DNA of 64,000 nt from Verrucomicrobium sp. (GCA_017849585.1 JAFIGT010000035.1:49425-113424); one strand, 5' to 3'. Positions 9,412-20,725 are shown, numbered from the stretch's first letter. Numbers and translations: made by a program. Notes: generated by a model from the letters alone, not told the origin.

Positions 9412-12400
9412 CGGCGGCGCAGCATCAGGAAGATCGCGGGCGTGACGATCAGGATGTGCAGCAAGCTGCTGATCATACCGCCGATGACCGGCACGGCGAT
9501 TGGTCGCATGATTTCAATGCCGGTGCGTTCGCCGGAGAAAATCGGAATCATGATCACCGCCAAGCTCGCCACGACGGTGCTCACCGTCATCACCTTGGGG
9601 CGGAGACGTAATTCCGCGCCTTCGATCACAGCCGCTTTCAAATCGTCCGCGTTGAACGCATCGCCGCGTTCCAGCATCTTGTTGCGTACAGCTTCCTCGA
9701 GATAGATCACCATCACCACGCCGGTTTGCACCGCCGTGCCGAACAACGCGATGTAACCGACCCACACGGCCACGCTGAAATTATACCCGAGTAGATATTG
9801 CAGGAAGATGCCGCCCGTGAGCGCGAACGGTACGGCGAGCAGGACGTGCGCCGCCTCGAGCGCGGAGTTGTACGTGATATAGAGCAGGATGAAGATGATG
9901 AAAATCACGGTGGGCAAGACGAGCTTGAGTGTCTTCTCCGCGCGAATCAGATTCTCGTATTGGCCGCCCCACGCGATGTAGTAGCCCGGCGGGAGCTTCA
10001 GTTTTTCCGCCAGCACCCGCTTCGCCTCCACCACGAAACCGCCCAGATCGCGGTCGCGCACGTTCGTCTGCACAAAAACGCGGAGCATCCCGTTCTCGCT
10101 CGAGATCATCGCCGGTCCCATCACCAGTCGGATGTCGCACACTTGCGAGAGCGGCACATGCTGGCCGTTCATTGAGGCCACGAGAACGTTGCGCAGCGCG
10201 TCGGGCGTGTCGCGCAATTCGCGGGCGTAGCGCACGCGGATCGGAAAGCGGCGACGGCCCTCGATCGTGGTGGTGAGCGTCTTGCCGCCGACGGCGGTTT
10301 CAATCGTGTTCAGGATTTCATCGACCGGCACGCCGTAACGCGCGGCATCGTCGCGGCGCACATCCATTTCGAGGTAAGGCGCGCCCGTGACGCGCTCGCC
10401 GTAGACATCCGCTGCGCCGGGGATCTGGCGCAATTCGGCTTCCACTTCGAGTGCCAGTTTTTCCAGCGTTTTCAAATCGCTGCCGAAAAGTTTCACCGCC
10501 ACCTGACCGCGAATGCCGGTGTTCAGCATCAGCACGCGGTTCTCAATCGGCTGGAGAAAAGCCGGTTGAAATCCGGTGTACTGCATCACCGCGTTGAGCA
10601 TCTCCTGCCGCAGTTTGTCCATCGTCATGCCTTTACGCCATTGGTCGGTGGGCTTTAACATGATCGTGGTTTCAATCATCGAGATCGGCGCGGGATCGGT
10701 CGCGCTCTCGGCGCGGCCCAGCTTGCCCGCCACACTCAGCACTTCGGGAAATGCGGAGAGCGCCTTGTCCTGCGCGGCCATCACGCGATTCACCTCCGGC
10801 AGCGACGCGCCCGGCAGCGTGGTCGGCATGAACAACAGTGCGCGTTCGTTCAGGGGCGGCATGAATTCGTAACCGATGCGCGAAGCGAGCGCGAGGGCGG
10901 AGAGCAGGACGGCCACCGCTGCCGCGATGACGACCCAGCGATGCTCCAGCGCCCAGCGTAGCACGGGCTTATAGAGAGCGAGCAGGACGCGCATGACGAT
11001 GTTGTCATTCTCGTCGTGGATTTTTCCGCGCACGAAAAACGACGCGAGCACGGGAATCAATGTCACGGCAAGCAATGTTGCGCCTGCCATGGCGAAGGTC
11101 TTGGTGAACGCGAGCGGGTGGAACAATTTACCTTCCTGACCGGTCAATGCGAACACGGGAATAAACGCGAGGATGATAATGGCCATCGCGAAGAAAATCG
11201 GACGAGCGACGAGATTAGTTGCCCGCAATACGATTTGCGCCATGTCCTGCGGATAGCGCAGGCCGGGGACTTTGCCTTGCTGCACATTGTGCGCCTCGCG
11301 CATGACCGCCTCCGTCACGACCACGCCCGCATCAACCAATACGCCGATGGCAATCGCGATGCCGGAGAGCGACATGATGTTCGACGTGATGCCGAACTGC
11401 CGCATCAGGATGAATGAAATCAGAATCGAGAGCGGCAACGGCACCGTCACAATCACGATACTGCGAAAGTGAGCGAGGAAGATGATGTGCGCGAGCGTCA
11501 CGAGAATCATTTCCTCGATCAACGTGATGCGCAGGGTATTCACCGCTCGTTCGATCAGCTCACTGCGGTCGTAGAACGATTTGATTTCCACTCCCGGCGG
11601 CAGGCCGGGCGAGAGCTCGGTGATCTTCTCTTTCACCGCCTTGATCACATCGACCGTCGACGCGCCGTAGCGCATGACGATGATGCCACCCACCACTTCG
11701 CGTCCGCCCAGATCGAGTGCGCCGCGCCGCGTGTCGGGACCGAGTTGCACATTCGCCACCTGCGAGAGGAAAATCGGTTGACCCTGAAAATAGCCGACCT
11801 GCGTGCGCTTGAGATCGTCGAGATTTTGTACGAGACCGAGACCGCGCAGCGTGTACTCGCGGCCCGACACTTCGATATTGCCTCCGCCCACGTTGCGGTT
11901 GCTGCCCTGCACGGCATTGATCACCGTCGTCAGCGTCAGGTTGAACGCGTGCAATTTCTCCGGATCAATATCGATCTGGTATTGCCGCACGAACCCGCCG
12001 AGGCTCGCCACTTCCGCCACGCCGGGAACGGAATTCAACTGATAGCGAATGTACCAATCCTGCAACGCGCGCAACTCGCCGAGATCAAGCGCGTGACCTT
12101 TCTCGCGGGCCTGCGTGTCGTCGAGATAATATTGATACACCCAGCCGAGACCAGTGGCGTCCGGCCCAAGCACTGGAATCACGCCCTCGGGCAATTTAAA
12201 TGGCAGCGAGTTCAGCCGCTCGAGAATGCGGGTGCGGGCAAAGTAGACATCCACGCTGTCCTCAAAAATCACCGTGAGCATGCCGAAGCCGAAAGCCGAT
12301 TGGGCGCGTACAACCTTCACGCCGGTGAGGCCCTGCAGACTCGCGGAGAGGGGATAGGTGATTTGATCCTCCACCTCTTGCGCCGAGCGACCGGGCCATT

Positions 12401-12554
12401 CCGCGAGCACGATCACCTGATTTTCGCTCAGATCGGGAATCGCATCGATCGGCGTGCGGTAGATGGAATAAATCCCCCAGCCAGCAATGAAGAAATAAGC
12501 GGCCAGAACCAGAAAACGGTTCTTTAGGCACCACGAGATGAGGGAATTAATCAT
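9369..12554 (-). CDS. Heavy-metal efflux RND transporter, CusA/CzcA type
   Basis: This inner-membrane proton-driven pump of about 1061 residues exports metal ions with a periplasmic adaptor and an outer-membrane channel. The N-terminus ([14 protein letters not shown]), the [15 protein letters not shown] block, the TM4 stretch [14 protein letters not shown] and the repeat layout of two six-helix halves with porter domains match the HME-RND group. ATG 12554 fits the family start; the frame is open 34 residues further, but that part overlaps the adaptor gene. It starts 13 bases after the adaptor stop, so the two are one operon. Cu(I)/Ag(I) is the likely cargo because the adaptor has a copper-type metal-binding motif. 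Confidence 0.93.
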   Translation of the reverse strand: MINSLISWCLKNRFLVLAAYFFIAGWGIYSIYRTPIDAIPDLSENQVIVLAEWPGRSAQEVEDQITYPLSASLQGLTGVKVVRAQSAFGFGMLTVIFEDSVDVYFARTRILERLNSLPFKLPEGVIPVLGPDATGLGWVYQYYLDDTQAREKGHALDLGELRALQDWYIRYQLNSVPGVAEVASLGGFVRQYQIDIDPEKLHAFNLTLTTVINAVQGSNRNVGGGNIEVSGREYTLRGLGLVQNLDDLKRTQVGYFQGQPIFLSQVANVQLGPDTRRGALDLGGREVVGGIIVMRYGASTVDVIKAVKEKITELSPGLPPGVEIKSFYDRSELIERAVNTLRITLIEEMILVTLAHIIFLAHFRSIVIVTVPLPLSILISFILMRQFGITSNIMSLSGIAIAIGVLVDAGVVVTEAVMREAHNVQQGKVPGLRYPQDMAQIVLRATNLVARPIFFAMAIIILAFIPVFALTGQEGKLFHPLAFTKTFAMAGATLLAVTLIPVLASFFVRGKIHDENDNIVMRVLLALYKPVLRWALEHRWVVIAAAVAVLLSALALASRIGYEFMPPLNERALLFMPTTLPGASLPEVNRVMAAQDKALSAFPEVLSVAGKLGRAESATDPAPISMIETTIMLKPTDQWRKGMTMDKLRQEMLNAVMQYTGFQPAFLQPIENRVLMLNTGIRGQVAVKLFGSDLKTLEKLALEVEAELRQIPGAADVYGERVTGAPYLEMDVRRDDAARYGVPVDEILNTIETAVGGKTLTTTIEGRRRFPIRVRYARELRDTPDALRNVLVASMNGQHVPLSQVCDIRLVMGPAMISSENGMLRVFVQTNVRDRDLGGFVVEAKRVLAEKLKLPPGYYIAWGGQYENLIRAEKTLKLVLPTVIFIIFILLYITYNSALEAAHVLLAVPFALTGGIFLQYLLGYNFSVAVWVGYIALFGTAVQTGVVMVIYLEEAVRNKMLERGDAFNADDLKAAVIEGAELRLRPKVMTVSTVVASLAVIMIPIFSGERTGIEIMRPIAVPVIGGMISSLLHILIVTPAIFLMLRRRHLAGLSVKTTISG

Positions 12555-12567
12555 GGCAGCGTGAGGC

Positions 12568-13920
12568 TTAATGTTGATGACCGGCAGGGGTCGGAGATGG
12601 CGTTGGTCCACTATCGCCGCTGCTGCTTGCGCCGCCCTGCAATTGGGCTTCCGCATCGATCAGGAATGCGCCCCCCGTCACCACATTTTCTCCAGCCTTC
12701 ACGCCGGAACTGATCACGGCGAAGAGCTGGCTGCTGTCGGCCGTCTTGCCTTCGCCGCCAATCTGCACATCGCGCGGCTCGTAGCGATCGGCGCTCGCCT
12801 GCACGTAAACAATCTTGCGGCGACCCGTATCGATCACTGCCGAGGCCGGGACGGTCACCGGTGCCGTGCCGAGCTTGATCTCCAGCGTACCGGTTGCGGA
12901 GAGCTGCGGTAGTAGTTCGTGTTTGGAATTCTCCACCACGAAGCGGGCGCGGACGGTGCGTTTCTCGGGAATGATGCGGCGATCGATGAAGACCAGCTTG
13001 CCTGTGAAGATTTGACCGGGGCGCGCCTTGGAGACGAGTTGAATCCGCTGTCCGAGCTTGAGCGCGGCGTAGTCCTGCTCGAAGACCTCTGCATTGAACC
13101 ACACATCGCTCAGGTCCGTGATGTGCAGCAGCACTGTCTCCGGCGTGAACCGCTCTCCCGTGTGCGGGATATCGCCCACGATGGAGCCGTTGATCGGCGA
13201 CCGGACGATAAAAGTGCGACGGATTTGCTTTTTTTCCACCAGCGCTTTCAACGCCGCATCGTCGAACCCCGCTTGACGCAGGCGATCCGCCGCCGCTTCG
13301 ATTTTTGCGCTCAGCACATCCCGTTCGTAAAAGGTCGAGAGATACCGTTCGCGCAGCGCGGTGAGGTACGCTTCCTGATCGGCGATGGCAGTTTCGGAAT
13401 AGACCTCAAAGAGCGGTTCCCCTTTTTTCAATTCGGTCGTATTGAAATTCACGAGCACCTTCTCGATGCGTCCACCGTAGTACCACGTGAAGTCCACGTG
13501 ACGGTCGGAGATATACTGGATCTCGCCGAAGATCTGGATCGTGCGCGTGAGTTCGCGCGGCACCGCGGGCTCGATCTTGATGCTGCTCACCGAACTACGC
13601 GCCGCATCGACCGTGACATGTTCGATCGGAGCTAGCGAAGTCGCGGCGATGGCCGGTGTGGCGGTTGTCGTCACTGGCTCGGGCGCGGTTTCGGCGGATT
13701 TCGCATCGGACGCCGATGGTGTCGTGGTCAGCAGCGGGGTGAGTGTCATCCCGCAGATCGGGCAATTGCCCGGACCCTTGTGTCTCACCTGCGGATGCAT
13801 CGAGCACGTGTAGATCTGGTCCTTTGAGTCGGCCCCGTCTTTTTTCGCGGAGCAAGCGGCAGCGATTGCGAGCAATGCGACCAGCAGGAGGAAGGGAAGA
13901 AGCGCTTTGAATGGTTTCAT
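12568..13920 (-). CDS. RND periplasmic adaptor with N-terminal heavy-metal-binding domain, CusB type
   Basis: The 450-residue protein starts with a lipoprotein signal (LAIAAACS, lipid anchor Cys23). A heavy-metal-binding motif follows, YTCSMHPQV...CPICGM, as in CusB- and CopA-linked proteins. Then come the barrel-sandwich, hairpin and beta-barrel regions of a membrane fusion protein ([13 protein letters not shown]). It bridges the inner-membrane pump encoded next to it and an outer-membrane channel. The C-terminus ends in HQH, possibly another metal site. No CusC/TolC-like channel gene is seen beside it. Confidence 0.92.
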   Translation of the reverse strand: MKPFKALLPFLLLVALLAIAAACSAKKDGADSKDQIYTCSMHPQVRHKGPGNCPICGMTLTPLLTTTPSASDAKSAETAPEPVTTTATPAIAATSLAPIEHVTVDAARSSVSSIKIEPAVPRELTRTIQIFGEIQYISDRHVDFTWYYGGRIEKVLVNFNTTELKKGEPLFEVYSETAIADQEAYLTALRERYLSTFYERDVLSAKIEAAADRLRQAGFDDAALKALVEKKQIRRTFIVRSPINGSIVGDIPHTGERFTPETVLLHITDLSDVWFNAEVFEQDYAALKLGQRIQLVSKARPGQIFTGKLVFIDRRIIPEKRTVRARFVVENSKHELLPQLSATGTLEIKLGTAPVTVPASAVIDTGRRKIVYVQASADRYEPRDVQIGGEGKTADSSQLFAVISSGVKAGENVVTGGAFLIDAEAQLQGGASSSGDSGPTPSPTPAGHQH

Positions 13921-13938
13921 AAGTAAATCGAGTCCGGG

Positions 13939-14631
13939 TTAAAAAGACACCTTCACATTCATGCCCACCACGGGCGATACTATCGAATTCCCATCCGGCA
14001 TCCACGTGTCGTCGCGCATGCCGAAGAGCTCCACGCTTACGGCCTTGTTGAAGGGATAGAGCAGACCGACCGTGAACCGGTTTTCTGCGAGGTATCCTTC
14101 GCGCAGATTCAGAAAATATTCGTTCGAGACGAACGGCGTGATCTTCAGCGGCAGGAAGGGCTTGCGGTATTCGGCCCGCACTAGATGCCGGAACGTATAA
14201 ATCTCGCCATCCACATCACCGATGCCGCCTTGGAATTGTTGGCGCGAGCTGAAGTACCAATCCTTCAGCGGAATTTTCACCGTCATCGACGCCCAGCCTT
14301 GATTCGCCCGGTCGATCGTGTCGTTGCCCATCTCGTCCACGCCGTACGTCTCATCCCGTTCGTAGCCGATGGCGAAATCGTAGCGCGGCGAGTAATGCCA
14401 GATCAGTTGCGGCATGATCTCATAGTGCAGAAACGTCGGCTTCGTATCCTGGAACCACTGCTCGCTCTCCACCATCACTTCCAACCCGTAATCGAGCCGC
14501 TGGCTCACGCTGTCTACGATGCGACCCATCAGCGGACCCTGGGTTTCGCCCGCCTTCGCCGAAAAGGGGATCGCTGCCGGGCCACCCAGCAGAACTGCGA
14601 CCAACAGAATGCGAATACGTGCAATCATCAT
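13939..14631 (-). CDS. Outer-membrane beta-barrel protein, DUF2490-like
   Basis: This 230-residue protein has a signal peptide (cleavage probably after SAKA, residue 27). The mature part has alternating aromatic/polar beta strands (for example LIWHYSPRYDFAIGYERD) and ends in Phe (VKVSF), the usual outer-membrane insertion signal. The pattern matches DUF2490 barrels. It lies 18 bases upstream of the adaptor gene on the same strand, so it is probably first in the metal-efflux operon. Whether it helps the pump is unknown; it is too small to be a TolC-type channel. Confidence 0.75.
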   Translation of the reverse strand: MMIARIRILLVAVLLGGPAAIPFSAKAGETQGPLMGRIVDSVSQRLDYGLEVMVESEQWFQDTKPTFLHYEIMPQLIWHYSPRYDFAIGYERDETYGVDEMGNDTIDRANQGWASMTVKIPLKDWYFSSRQQFQGGIGDVDGEIYTFRHLVRAEYRKPFLPLKITPFVSNEYFLNLREGYLAENRFTVGLLYPFNKAVSVELFGMRDDTWMPDGNSIVSPVVGMNVKVSF

Positions 14632-14796
14632 GGAAGCCCCTGATGTTCTGTTTCTTGTAACACAAGACCCTCTTCCATCCCAAGACTTCTCTTATGATAC
14701 ACCAGAAGTTACGAAAACCCTTTTGTCTTTCGAAGCCACGCGACACGCTGGTGCCTTGCCTTTGGCAGAGACTTCCTCTATGCTGACCCTTCCCTT

Positions 14797-17538
14797 ATGA
14801 CTTCCGCCGAGATCCGCCAGAGCTTTTTAGACTTTTTCAAGGAACAACAGCACACCATCGTGCCGTCGTCGAGCCTGCTGCCCGATTCGCCTAACCTGTT
14901 GTTCACCAACGCCGGGATGAACCAATTCGTCCCTATTTTCCTCGGCAATTCCCCCTGTCCCTACACCCCCGGGCGCGCGGCCGACACGCAGAAATGCATT
15001 CGCGCCGGTGGCAAGCATAACGATCTGGAGGACGTCGGTTTCGACACCTACCACCACACTTTTTTCGAGATGCTTGGCAATTGGTCCTTCGGCAACTACT
15101 TCAAGCAGGAAGCCATTGCCTGGGCGTGGGAGCTGGTCGTCAACCGCTGGAAGTTCCCCGCCAACCGCGTGTACGCCACCGTGTACAAGCCCGACCCGAG
15201 CAAAGGCGACCCCGCCGAGTTCGACCAGGAAGCGTATGACGCTTGGGCCAAGATTTTCAAAGCCGCTGGCCTCGATCCCGCTGTTCACATCAAGAACGGC
15301 AATAAGAAGGACAATTTCTGGATGATGGGCGAAACCGGCCCGTGCGGTCCGTGCTCCGAGCTCCACATCGATCTCACGCCGAATGGTGACACCAAGGGCT
15401 CGCTCGTCAACGCCGGCGACGCGCGCTGCATTGAGATTTGGAATCTCGTGTTCATCCAGTTCAACGCGAACGCGGATGGCACCTTCACCCCGCTCCCGGC
15501 GAAGCACGTCGACACCGGCATGGGCTTCGAGCGCGTGACGTCGATCATGCAATGTACGAAGGGCTTCACCACCTTCGAGGCGAACATCAGCAATTACGAG
15601 ACTGACATTTTCCGGCCGATCTTCGACGCGATTGAAAAGCTCACCGGCAAGAAATACGCCTCCACGCTGCCCGCACCCGGCGCGACCCAGCTCAGCGAGC
15701 AGGAGAAGGTTGACGTCGCCTTCCGCGTCATCGCCGATCATATCCGCACGCTCAGCTTCTCGATTGCCGACGGCATCATTCCGAGCAACGAAGGTCGTGG
15801 CTATGTTCTCCGTCGCATCCTGCGCCGCGCGGTCCGTTACGGTCGCAATCTCGGTCTGCACGAGCCGTTCCTCTTCAAGCTGGTGGAAGTGCTCGTCGAC
15901 ACGATGAGCTCCATTTTCCCCGAGATCAAAACCCGCCGTGCGGTCGTGGAAAAAACGATCCATGGCGAAGAAGAGAGCTTCATCAAGACGCTCGAACACG
16001 GCATTGCGCTTTTCGAGGATGCGGCCAAGCGTGCGAAGGATTCCCGCATTTCGGGTGATGATGCCTTCAAGCTGTACGACACCTACGGGTTCCCGCTCGA
16101 TTTGACGCAGCTCATGGCGCGTGAACGCGGACTCGCGGTGGATGGCGACGGCTTTGACAAATTGATGGAAGCCCAGCGCGCCCGTTCGCAGGCTGCGCAG
16201 AAACGCGAAGTCATCACCGTCAGCATCGACAGCGGTGGCAAGGCCACCGAGTTCGTCGGCTACGACAAGCTCGAGCTGCAGGCCAACGTGGTGGCTGTCG
16301 ATAGCGACGTCCTCATCGCGGAGAAGAGTCCCTTCTACGCCACCTTGGGCGGTCAGGTCGGCGATACGGGTAGCGTTGAATTTTTCGGCAATACGTTTGC
16401 CGTCGTCGACACGCAGAAATCGCCCGAAGGCGCGATCTTGCACAAGCTCGACAAGTCGGCCTCCATCCCGAAGGACGCGCCGGTTGTCCTCAAGGTCGAT
16501 ACCGTCCGCCGTGCGCGCATCGAAGCGCACCACTCCGGCACGCACCTCATGCACTGGGCGTTGCGCAAGGTGCTCGGCACCAGCGTCGGCCAGAAGGGTT
16601 CCTATGTCGGTCCGGATCGTCTGCGTTTCGACTTCTCTTATTCCGAAGCGATGACGCCGGATCAGATCGCGGAAGTCGAGCGTCTCGTCAATGAACGCGT
16701 GGATGCGAACGACGCCGTGAAGTGGGAAGAGCGCCCTTACAAGGAAGTGAAGGGCGACACCAGCATCATGCAATTCTTCGGCGACAAATACGGCGACTCT
16801 GTCCGCGTTGTCTCCATCGGCGATTACTCCAAGGAACTCTGCGGCGGCACTCACGTGCGCGAGACTGGCAAGATCGGTTTCTTCAAGCTCCTCTCCGAAG
16901 GCGCGATCGCGGCGGGCATCCGTCGTATCGAGGCCGTCACGGGCCGCGCGCTCATCGATCACGTGCATGGCGAACTGCGCAAGCAGGAGGAGCGTCACTC
17001 GCTCCTGAAAAAGCGCCGCATCGATCTCGCCATGCTCAAGTCCTTTGAGGACTCTGCCTCGCCGCTCGCGGCGTGGAAATCCTTCTCCGCGCGCCAGAGC
17101 GAACTCGAAAAACTCGAGAGCGACGTGCGCGAATGGGAAAAGCAACAGGCCAAGGACCAGGCCGCCAACTGGCAGAAGGACGCCTCCGCTCAAGCCGCGG
17201 AACTCATCGCTGCCGCCAAGGAAAAGAACGGCGTGCCGTATCTTGCTCTCGCGCTCAATGAAGGGCCCGGTGCCTATCTTCCCGTGCTGGTCGACGCGAT
17301 CAAGGCGCAGTGGCAGGGCGTGCTCGTTCTCGGTCGTCGCGACGGCGAAAAGGCCGCGCTCATCGCCAGCGTGGCTCCCGCTTTCACGAAAAAAGTTCAG
17401 GCTGGCAAGTTGATCCAGGCCATCGCCCCCATCATCGGTGGCAAGGGCGGCGGTCGTCCCGAGCTCGCGCAGGGTGGCGGCACGCATCCGGAAAAGCTGG
17501 CCGAAGCCCTCGCCAAAGTGGAGGGGTTGATTGGGTAA
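14797..17538 (+). CDS. alaS: Alanine--tRNA ligase
   Basis: This 913-residue enzyme charges tRNA-Ala. The class II catalytic domain is at the N-terminus (FTNAGMNQFVPIFLG; FEMLGNWSFGNYF). The editing domain carries the zinc-site motifs HHSGTHLMHWALR and ELCGGTHVRETGKIGFF, and a C-Ala domain ends the protein (GGKGGGRPELAQGGG). It leads a run of same-strand housekeeping genes (ribBA, ribH, nusB, ftsY, ribD). No Shine-Dalgarno is evident before ATG 14797. Confidence 0.98.
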   Translation: MTSAEIRQSFLDFFKEQQHTIVPSSSLLPDSPNLLFTNAGMNQFVPIFLGNSPCPYTPGRAADTQKCIRAGGKHNDLEDVGFDTYHHTFFEMLGNWSFGNYFKQEAIAWAWELVVNRWKFPANRVYATVYKPDPSKGDPAEFDQEAYDAWAKIFKAAGLDPAVHIKNGNKKDNFWMMGETGPCGPCSELHIDLTPNGDTKGSLVNAGDARCIEIWNLVFIQFNANADGTFTPLPAKHVDTGMGFERVTSIMQCTKGFTTFEANISNYETDIFRPIFDAIEKLTGKKYASTLPAPGATQLSEQEKVDVAFRVIADHIRTLSFSIADGIIPSNEGRGYVLRRILRRAVRYGRNLGLHEPFLFKLVEVLVDTMSSIFPEIKTRRAVVEKTIHGEEESFIKTLEHGIALFEDAAKRAKDSRISGDDAFKLYDTYGFPLDLTQLMARERGLAVDGDGFDKLMEAQRARSQAAQKREVITVSIDSGGKATEFVGYDKLELQANVVAVDSDVLIAEKSPFYATLGGQVGDTGSVEFFGNTFAVVDTQKSPEGAILHKLDKSASIPKDAPVVLKVDTVRRARIEAHHSGTHLMHWALRKVLGTSVGQKGSYVGPDRLRFDFSYSEAMTPDQIAEVERLVNERVDANDAVKWEERPYKEVKGDTSIMQFFGDKYGDSVRVVSIGDYSKELCGGTHVRETGKIGFFKLLSEGAIAAGIRRIEAVTGRALIDHVHGELRKQEERHSLLKKRRIDLAMLKSFEDSASPLAAWKSFSARQSELEKLESDVREWEKQQAKDQAANWQKDASAQAAELIAAAKEKNGVPYLALALNEGPGAYLPVLVDAIKAQWQGVLVLGRRDGEKAALIASVAPAFTKKVQAGKLIQAIAPIIGGKGGGRPELAQGGGTHPEKLAEALAKVEGLIG

Positions 17539-17628
17539 CGAAAGCGGCCTATGCTTTCGGACCTGACGCCGCCGCGCTTCTGACGAGTCGTGGCGGACGT
17601 TGGTCGATCTCCCGACGAATTGACTGCC

Positions 17629-18870
17629 ATGAAAAAGAAGAAGTCTCTCGCTCCCGTTTCCAAGACCACGCGCGGATTTAATTCCATTCCCGAGGTGCTG
17701 GCCGACCTCAAGCGCGGTCGCATGATCATCGTTGTCGACGATGAAGACCGCGAGAACGAAGGCGATCTCATCATGGCCGCCAGCAAGGCCACGCCGAAGG
17801 CGATCAATTTCATGACCAAGTTCGGTCGTGGCCTCGTCTGCGCCCCGGTCACGCAGGAACGCGCCAAGCAGCTCGGTTTGAATCGCATGGTCGCGGAAAA
17901 TCGCGAGAGCTTCAAAACCGACTTCACCGTTTCCGTCGACGGCGCGCCGAAGCACGGCGTCACCACCGGTATCAGTGCGTCCGATCGCGCCAAGGCGATC
18001 CAACTCTGCGCCAGTTCCAAGACCGATCCCACCGATCTCGTTCAGCCCGGCCACATTTTCCCGCTGCAAGCCAAGCCCGGCGGCGTGCTCCAGCGCGCGG
18101 GTCATACGGAAGCGGCGGTCGACCTCGCCCGTCTCGCGGGCCTCGATCCCTCCGGCGTGCTCTGCGAGATTCTGAACGAAGACGGCACCATGGCCCGCGT
18201 GCCGGATCTTCACAAATTCCGCAAGCAGCACAAGCTGAAGATGTGCACCATCCTCGATCTCATCGAGTACCGCCGTCGCAGCGAGAAGTTAATTGAGCTT
18301 GAGCAGCGCGTGAAATTGCCCACTGACTACGGCGATTTCGACCTCTGCATGTACCACTCCAACGTGGACGGCCAGCACCACTTCGCGCTCGTGAAGGGCG
18401 ACATTGCCGGGGACAAGCCCGTCCTCGTGCGCGTCCACAGCGAATGCTTCACCGGCGACATCTTCGGCTCGCAACGCTGCGACTGCGGTCCGCAACTCCA
18501 CGCCGCCTTGCGCGCGATTGAAAAAGCGGGCGCGGGCGTGCTCGTCTACATGCGGCAGGAAGGTCGCGGCATCGGCATCGTCGCGAAGATTCACGCCTAC
18601 AAGCTGCAGGAAAAGGGGCTCGATACCGTCGAAGCGAATTTGAAACTCGGTTTCGGTTCCGACCTCCGCGAGTACGGTCACGGCGCGCAGATTTTGTTCG
18701 ACCTCGGTGTCCGCAAGATTCGCCTGCTCACGAACAACCCGAAGAAGGTTGTCGGCCTCGCCGGGTACGGACTCAAGATCACCGAGACCGTGCCGATTCG
18801 CGTCGCGCCGAATGCGCACAATCAGAAATATCTCAGCACGAAAAAACTCAAGATGGGGCACCTCTTGTAG
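17629..18870 (+). CDS. ribBA: Bifunctional 3,4-dihydroxy-2-butanone-4-phosphate synthase / GTP cyclohydrolase II
   Basis: This protein makes both precursors of riboflavin: DHBP from ribulose 5-phosphate and the pyrimidine from GTP. The N-terminal RibB half has [11 protein letters not shown] and the RAGHTEA motif; the C-terminal RibA half has the zinc cysteines in GSQRCDCG and the RQEGRGIG motif. The ATG at 17629 begins a lysine-rich start close to the usual RibB N-terminus; an in-frame GTG at 17590 would add 13 residues. The RibA half appears intact, so both activities are likely. I see no FMN riboswitch in the short spacer after alaS. Confidence 0.96.
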   Translation: MKKKKSLAPVSKTTRGFNSIPEVLADLKRGRMIIVVDDEDRENEGDLIMAASKATPKAINFMTKFGRGLVCAPVTQERAKQLGLNRMVAENRESFKTDFTVSVDGAPKHGVTTGISASDRAKAIQLCASSKTDPTDLVQPGHIFPLQAKPGGVLQRAGHTEAAVDLARLAGLDPSGVLCEILNEDGTMARVPDLHKFRKQHKLKMCTILDLIEYRRRSEKLIELEQRVKLPTDYGDFDLCMYHSNVDGQHHFALVKGDIAGDKPVLVRVHSECFTGDIFGSQRCDCGPQLHAALRAIEKAGAGVLVYMRQEGRGIGIVAKIHAYKLQEKGLDTVEANLKLGFGSDLREYGHGAQILFDLGVRKIRLLTNNPKKVVGLAGYGLKITETVPIRVAPNAHNQKYLSTKKLKMGHLL

Positions 18871-18873
18871 AGG

Positions 18874-18930
18874 AAAATCCGAATTTCGAATCTCCGATCT
18901 GAAATTTGAAATCTTAAATCTGAAATGTCT
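18874..18930. repeat. Short AT-rich repeat tract (GAATTTCGAATCT / GAAATTTGAAATC)
   Basis: The spacer between ribBA and ribH has tandem variants of a GAAATTTGAAATCT-like unit. The same kind of string occurs at 24895-24915 and near 25800. I see this as a short dispersed intergenic repeat; it has no coding potential. Confidence 0.4.
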
Positions 18931-18980
18931 TTCCTCCCTGCCTTTCACTGAAAACTGAAAACATCGAACTGAAAACTCTC

Positions 18981-19418
18981 ATGTCTTACCGCATTGGCAT
19001 CGTCGTCAGTCGCTTCAACGAAGAATACACCGAAGCATTGCTCCAGTCCGCGCTGAAGGAGCTCACCAAGCAGACCGTGTCCGTTGTGCGCGTACCTGGC
19101 GCGTACGAAATTCCGCTTCAGGTCCAACGTCTTGCCAAGTCAAAGAAGTTCGACGTCGTGATCGCCCTTGGTGTCATCTGGCAAGGACAGACCTCGCATG
19201 CGGCGGAGATCGGTCGCGCTGTCACCGATGCCCTCATGCGCATCACGCTCGATACCGGCGTGCCGATCATTCACCAGGTGCTTGGACTCAAAACCGACGC
19301 CGAAGCGCGCGCGCGTTGCATGGGTAAAAAATTAAACCGCGGCATTGAGGCCGCTCACGCTGCCATCGAAATGGCGGGCGTCAATCAATCGAAAATCACG
19401 TTCCAGAAGGGAAGCTAG
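18981..19418 (+). CDS. ribH: 6,7-dimethyl-8-ribityllumazine synthase
   Basis: This 145-residue enzyme joins DHBP to the ribityl-aminopyrimidine to make lumazine, the step before riboflavin synthase. Family blocks are present: SRFNEEYTEALLQSA (substrate binding), VPGAYEIPL, GVIWQGQTSHAAEI with the catalytic histidine, and GVPIIHQVLGLKT. The VLGLKT block replaces the common VLTTDT form. It is one base upstream of nusB, and the ribH-nusB pairing is common in bacteria. No ribE (riboflavin synthase) is found in this window. Confidence 0.95.
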   Translation: MSYRIGIVVSRFNEEYTEALLQSALKELTKQTVSVVRVPGAYEIPLQVQRLAKSKKFDVVIALGVIWQGQTSHAAEIGRAVTDALMRITLDTGVPIIHQVLGLKTDAEARARCMGKKLNRGIEAAHAAIEMAGVNQSKITFQKGS

Positions 19419-19419
19419 T

Positions 19420-19863
19420 ATGGGAGTCCGCCGAGCCGGGCGCGAATGCGCCGTTCAATTTTTGTATCAACTCGATCTTTGTCCCGAGAAAAACTGGGAG
19501 AAGGTGTTGCTCGCTCATTGGAAACTGAGCGAGCCGTCCAAGTCCACCCAGGATTTTGCCGAGGGACTCATCCGTGGCGTAATGGAAAAACTTCCCGAGC
19601 TCGATGCGAAGATCAAGACCCTCGCCGACAACTGGGACTTTAACCGTCTCGCCGCCGTCGACCGCAATATCCTGCGCCTTGCGATTTACGAGATGCTCTA
19701 CCGCCAGGAAATTCCTCCCGTTGTCTCCATCAACGAAGCCATTGAAATCGCCAAGCGCTTCAGCACCGAGGAATCCGGCAAATTCGTCAACGGCCTCCTC
19801 GACCGCGTGAAGAAGGAACTCCTCCGCCCCGCGCGCCACGCCTCCGGCGGTAACGAATCCTGA
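19420..19863 (+). CDS. nusB: Transcription antitermination factor NusB
   Basis: This 147-residue all-helical RNA-binding protein joins NusE (S10) on boxA RNA during rRNA antitermination. It begins MGVRRAGRECAVQFLYQLDL and carries the family core NWDFNRLAAVDRNILRLAIYE. The start at 19420, one base after the ribH stop, is clear from the family N-terminus; an upstream in-frame Met would overlap ribH. Confidence 0.95.
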   Translation: MGVRRAGRECAVQFLYQLDLCPEKNWEKVLLAHWKLSEPSKSTQDFAEGLIRGVMEKLPELDAKIKTLADNWDFNRLAAVDRNILRLAIYEMLYRQEIPPVVSINEAIEIAKRFSTEESGKFVNGLLDRVKKELLRPARHASGGNES

Positions 19864-19879
19864 TCGCTTTCTACCACCC

Positions 19880-20725
19880 ATGAGCTTCTGGCGTAAACTC
19901 GTCACCAAATTCGTTCCGAAGTTCGGCGAACGCGTCGACTGGGAAGCTCTCCTGCTGGAGGCTGATCTTGGCCTGCCGCTCACGCTCAAGATCGTCGCGC
20001 AGCTCGAAGAGCAGGGGATCGAACGCGATTTCGAAAAGGGCCAGCAATGGCTCCGCACCTACTTAAAGGAACTGCTCAAGCCCGCTCCGCAGCCGAAAAT
20101 CACCGACAAGCCTGAGGTCATCCTCATGATCGGCGTCAATGGCAGCGGCAAGACCACCACCACGGCCAAGCTCGCGCACAGCGCGCACAAGCACGGCCGG
20201 AAAGTCATGTTCGGCGCGGCAGATACTTTCCGAGCGGCGGCGGTCGATCAATTGCAAGTCTGGGCAGATCGCCTTCACGTTCCGGTCATCAGTGGCAAGT
20301 CTGGCGCCGATCCCGCCAGCGTCGCGTACCAATCGATTGATGCCGCGCATGCGCAGGGCATCGATCTCCTCATCGTCGACACCGCCGGCCGTCAGGCGAA
20401 TAAAAACAATCTCCTGCAGGAACTCGCCAAGGTGAAGCGTGCGTTGCAAAAACGCGCCGCCAACGCCCCGCACCATAGCTGGCTCGTCGTCGATGCCACC
20501 ACCGGAAATAATATTATCAATCAGGCCCGCGAATTTCATCAGACCGTCGGCCTCACCGGTCTCATCATGACCAAGCTCGACGGCTCCGCCAAGGGCGGTA
20601 TGGTCGCGGCGGTGCGCGAGGAAATCGGCTTGCCCACGCTTTATCTCGGTCGCGGGGAAAAGCCCGAAGACCTCGAGCTGTTCGATGCCGCGAAGTTCGT
20701 CGACGAATTCTTCCAAGCTGCGTGA
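19880..20725 (+). CDS. ftsY: Signal recognition particle receptor FtsY
   Basis: This SRP-family GTPase docks ribosome-SRP complexes at the inner membrane. The NG domain is complete: P-loop GVNGSGKTTTTAKLA, DTFRAAAVDQL, DTAGR and TKLDGSAKGG. At 281 residues it lacks the long acidic A domain of the E. coli protein and begins nearly at the N domain (MSFWRKLVTKFVPKF), whose amphipathic helix could bind lipid. It is 16 bases after nusB. A 15-base hairpin repeat starts right after its stop codon. Confidence 0.96.
   Translation: MSFWRKLVTKFVPKFGERVDWEALLLEADLGLPLTLKIVAQLEEQGIERDFEKGQQWLRTYLKELLKPAPQPKITDKPEVILMIGVNGSGKTTTTAKLAHSAHKHGRKVMFGAADTFRAAAVDQLQVWADRLHVPVISGKSGADPASVAYQSIDAAHAQGIDLLIVDTAGRQANKNNLLQELAKVKRALQKRAANAPHHSWLVVDATTGNNIINQAREFHQTVGLTGLIMTKLDGSAKGGMVAAVREEIGLPTLYLGRGEKPEDLELFDAAKFVDEFFQAA

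Noticed and set aside
17539..17628. FMN riboswitch before ribBA
   Set aside because: The spacer is only 90 bases and lacks the conserved RFN element segments.
14827..18231. Very long antisense open frame (about 1134 codons) over alaS and ribBA
   Set aside because: It mirrors two clear genes, has no family features, and such frames arise from GC-biased third positions.
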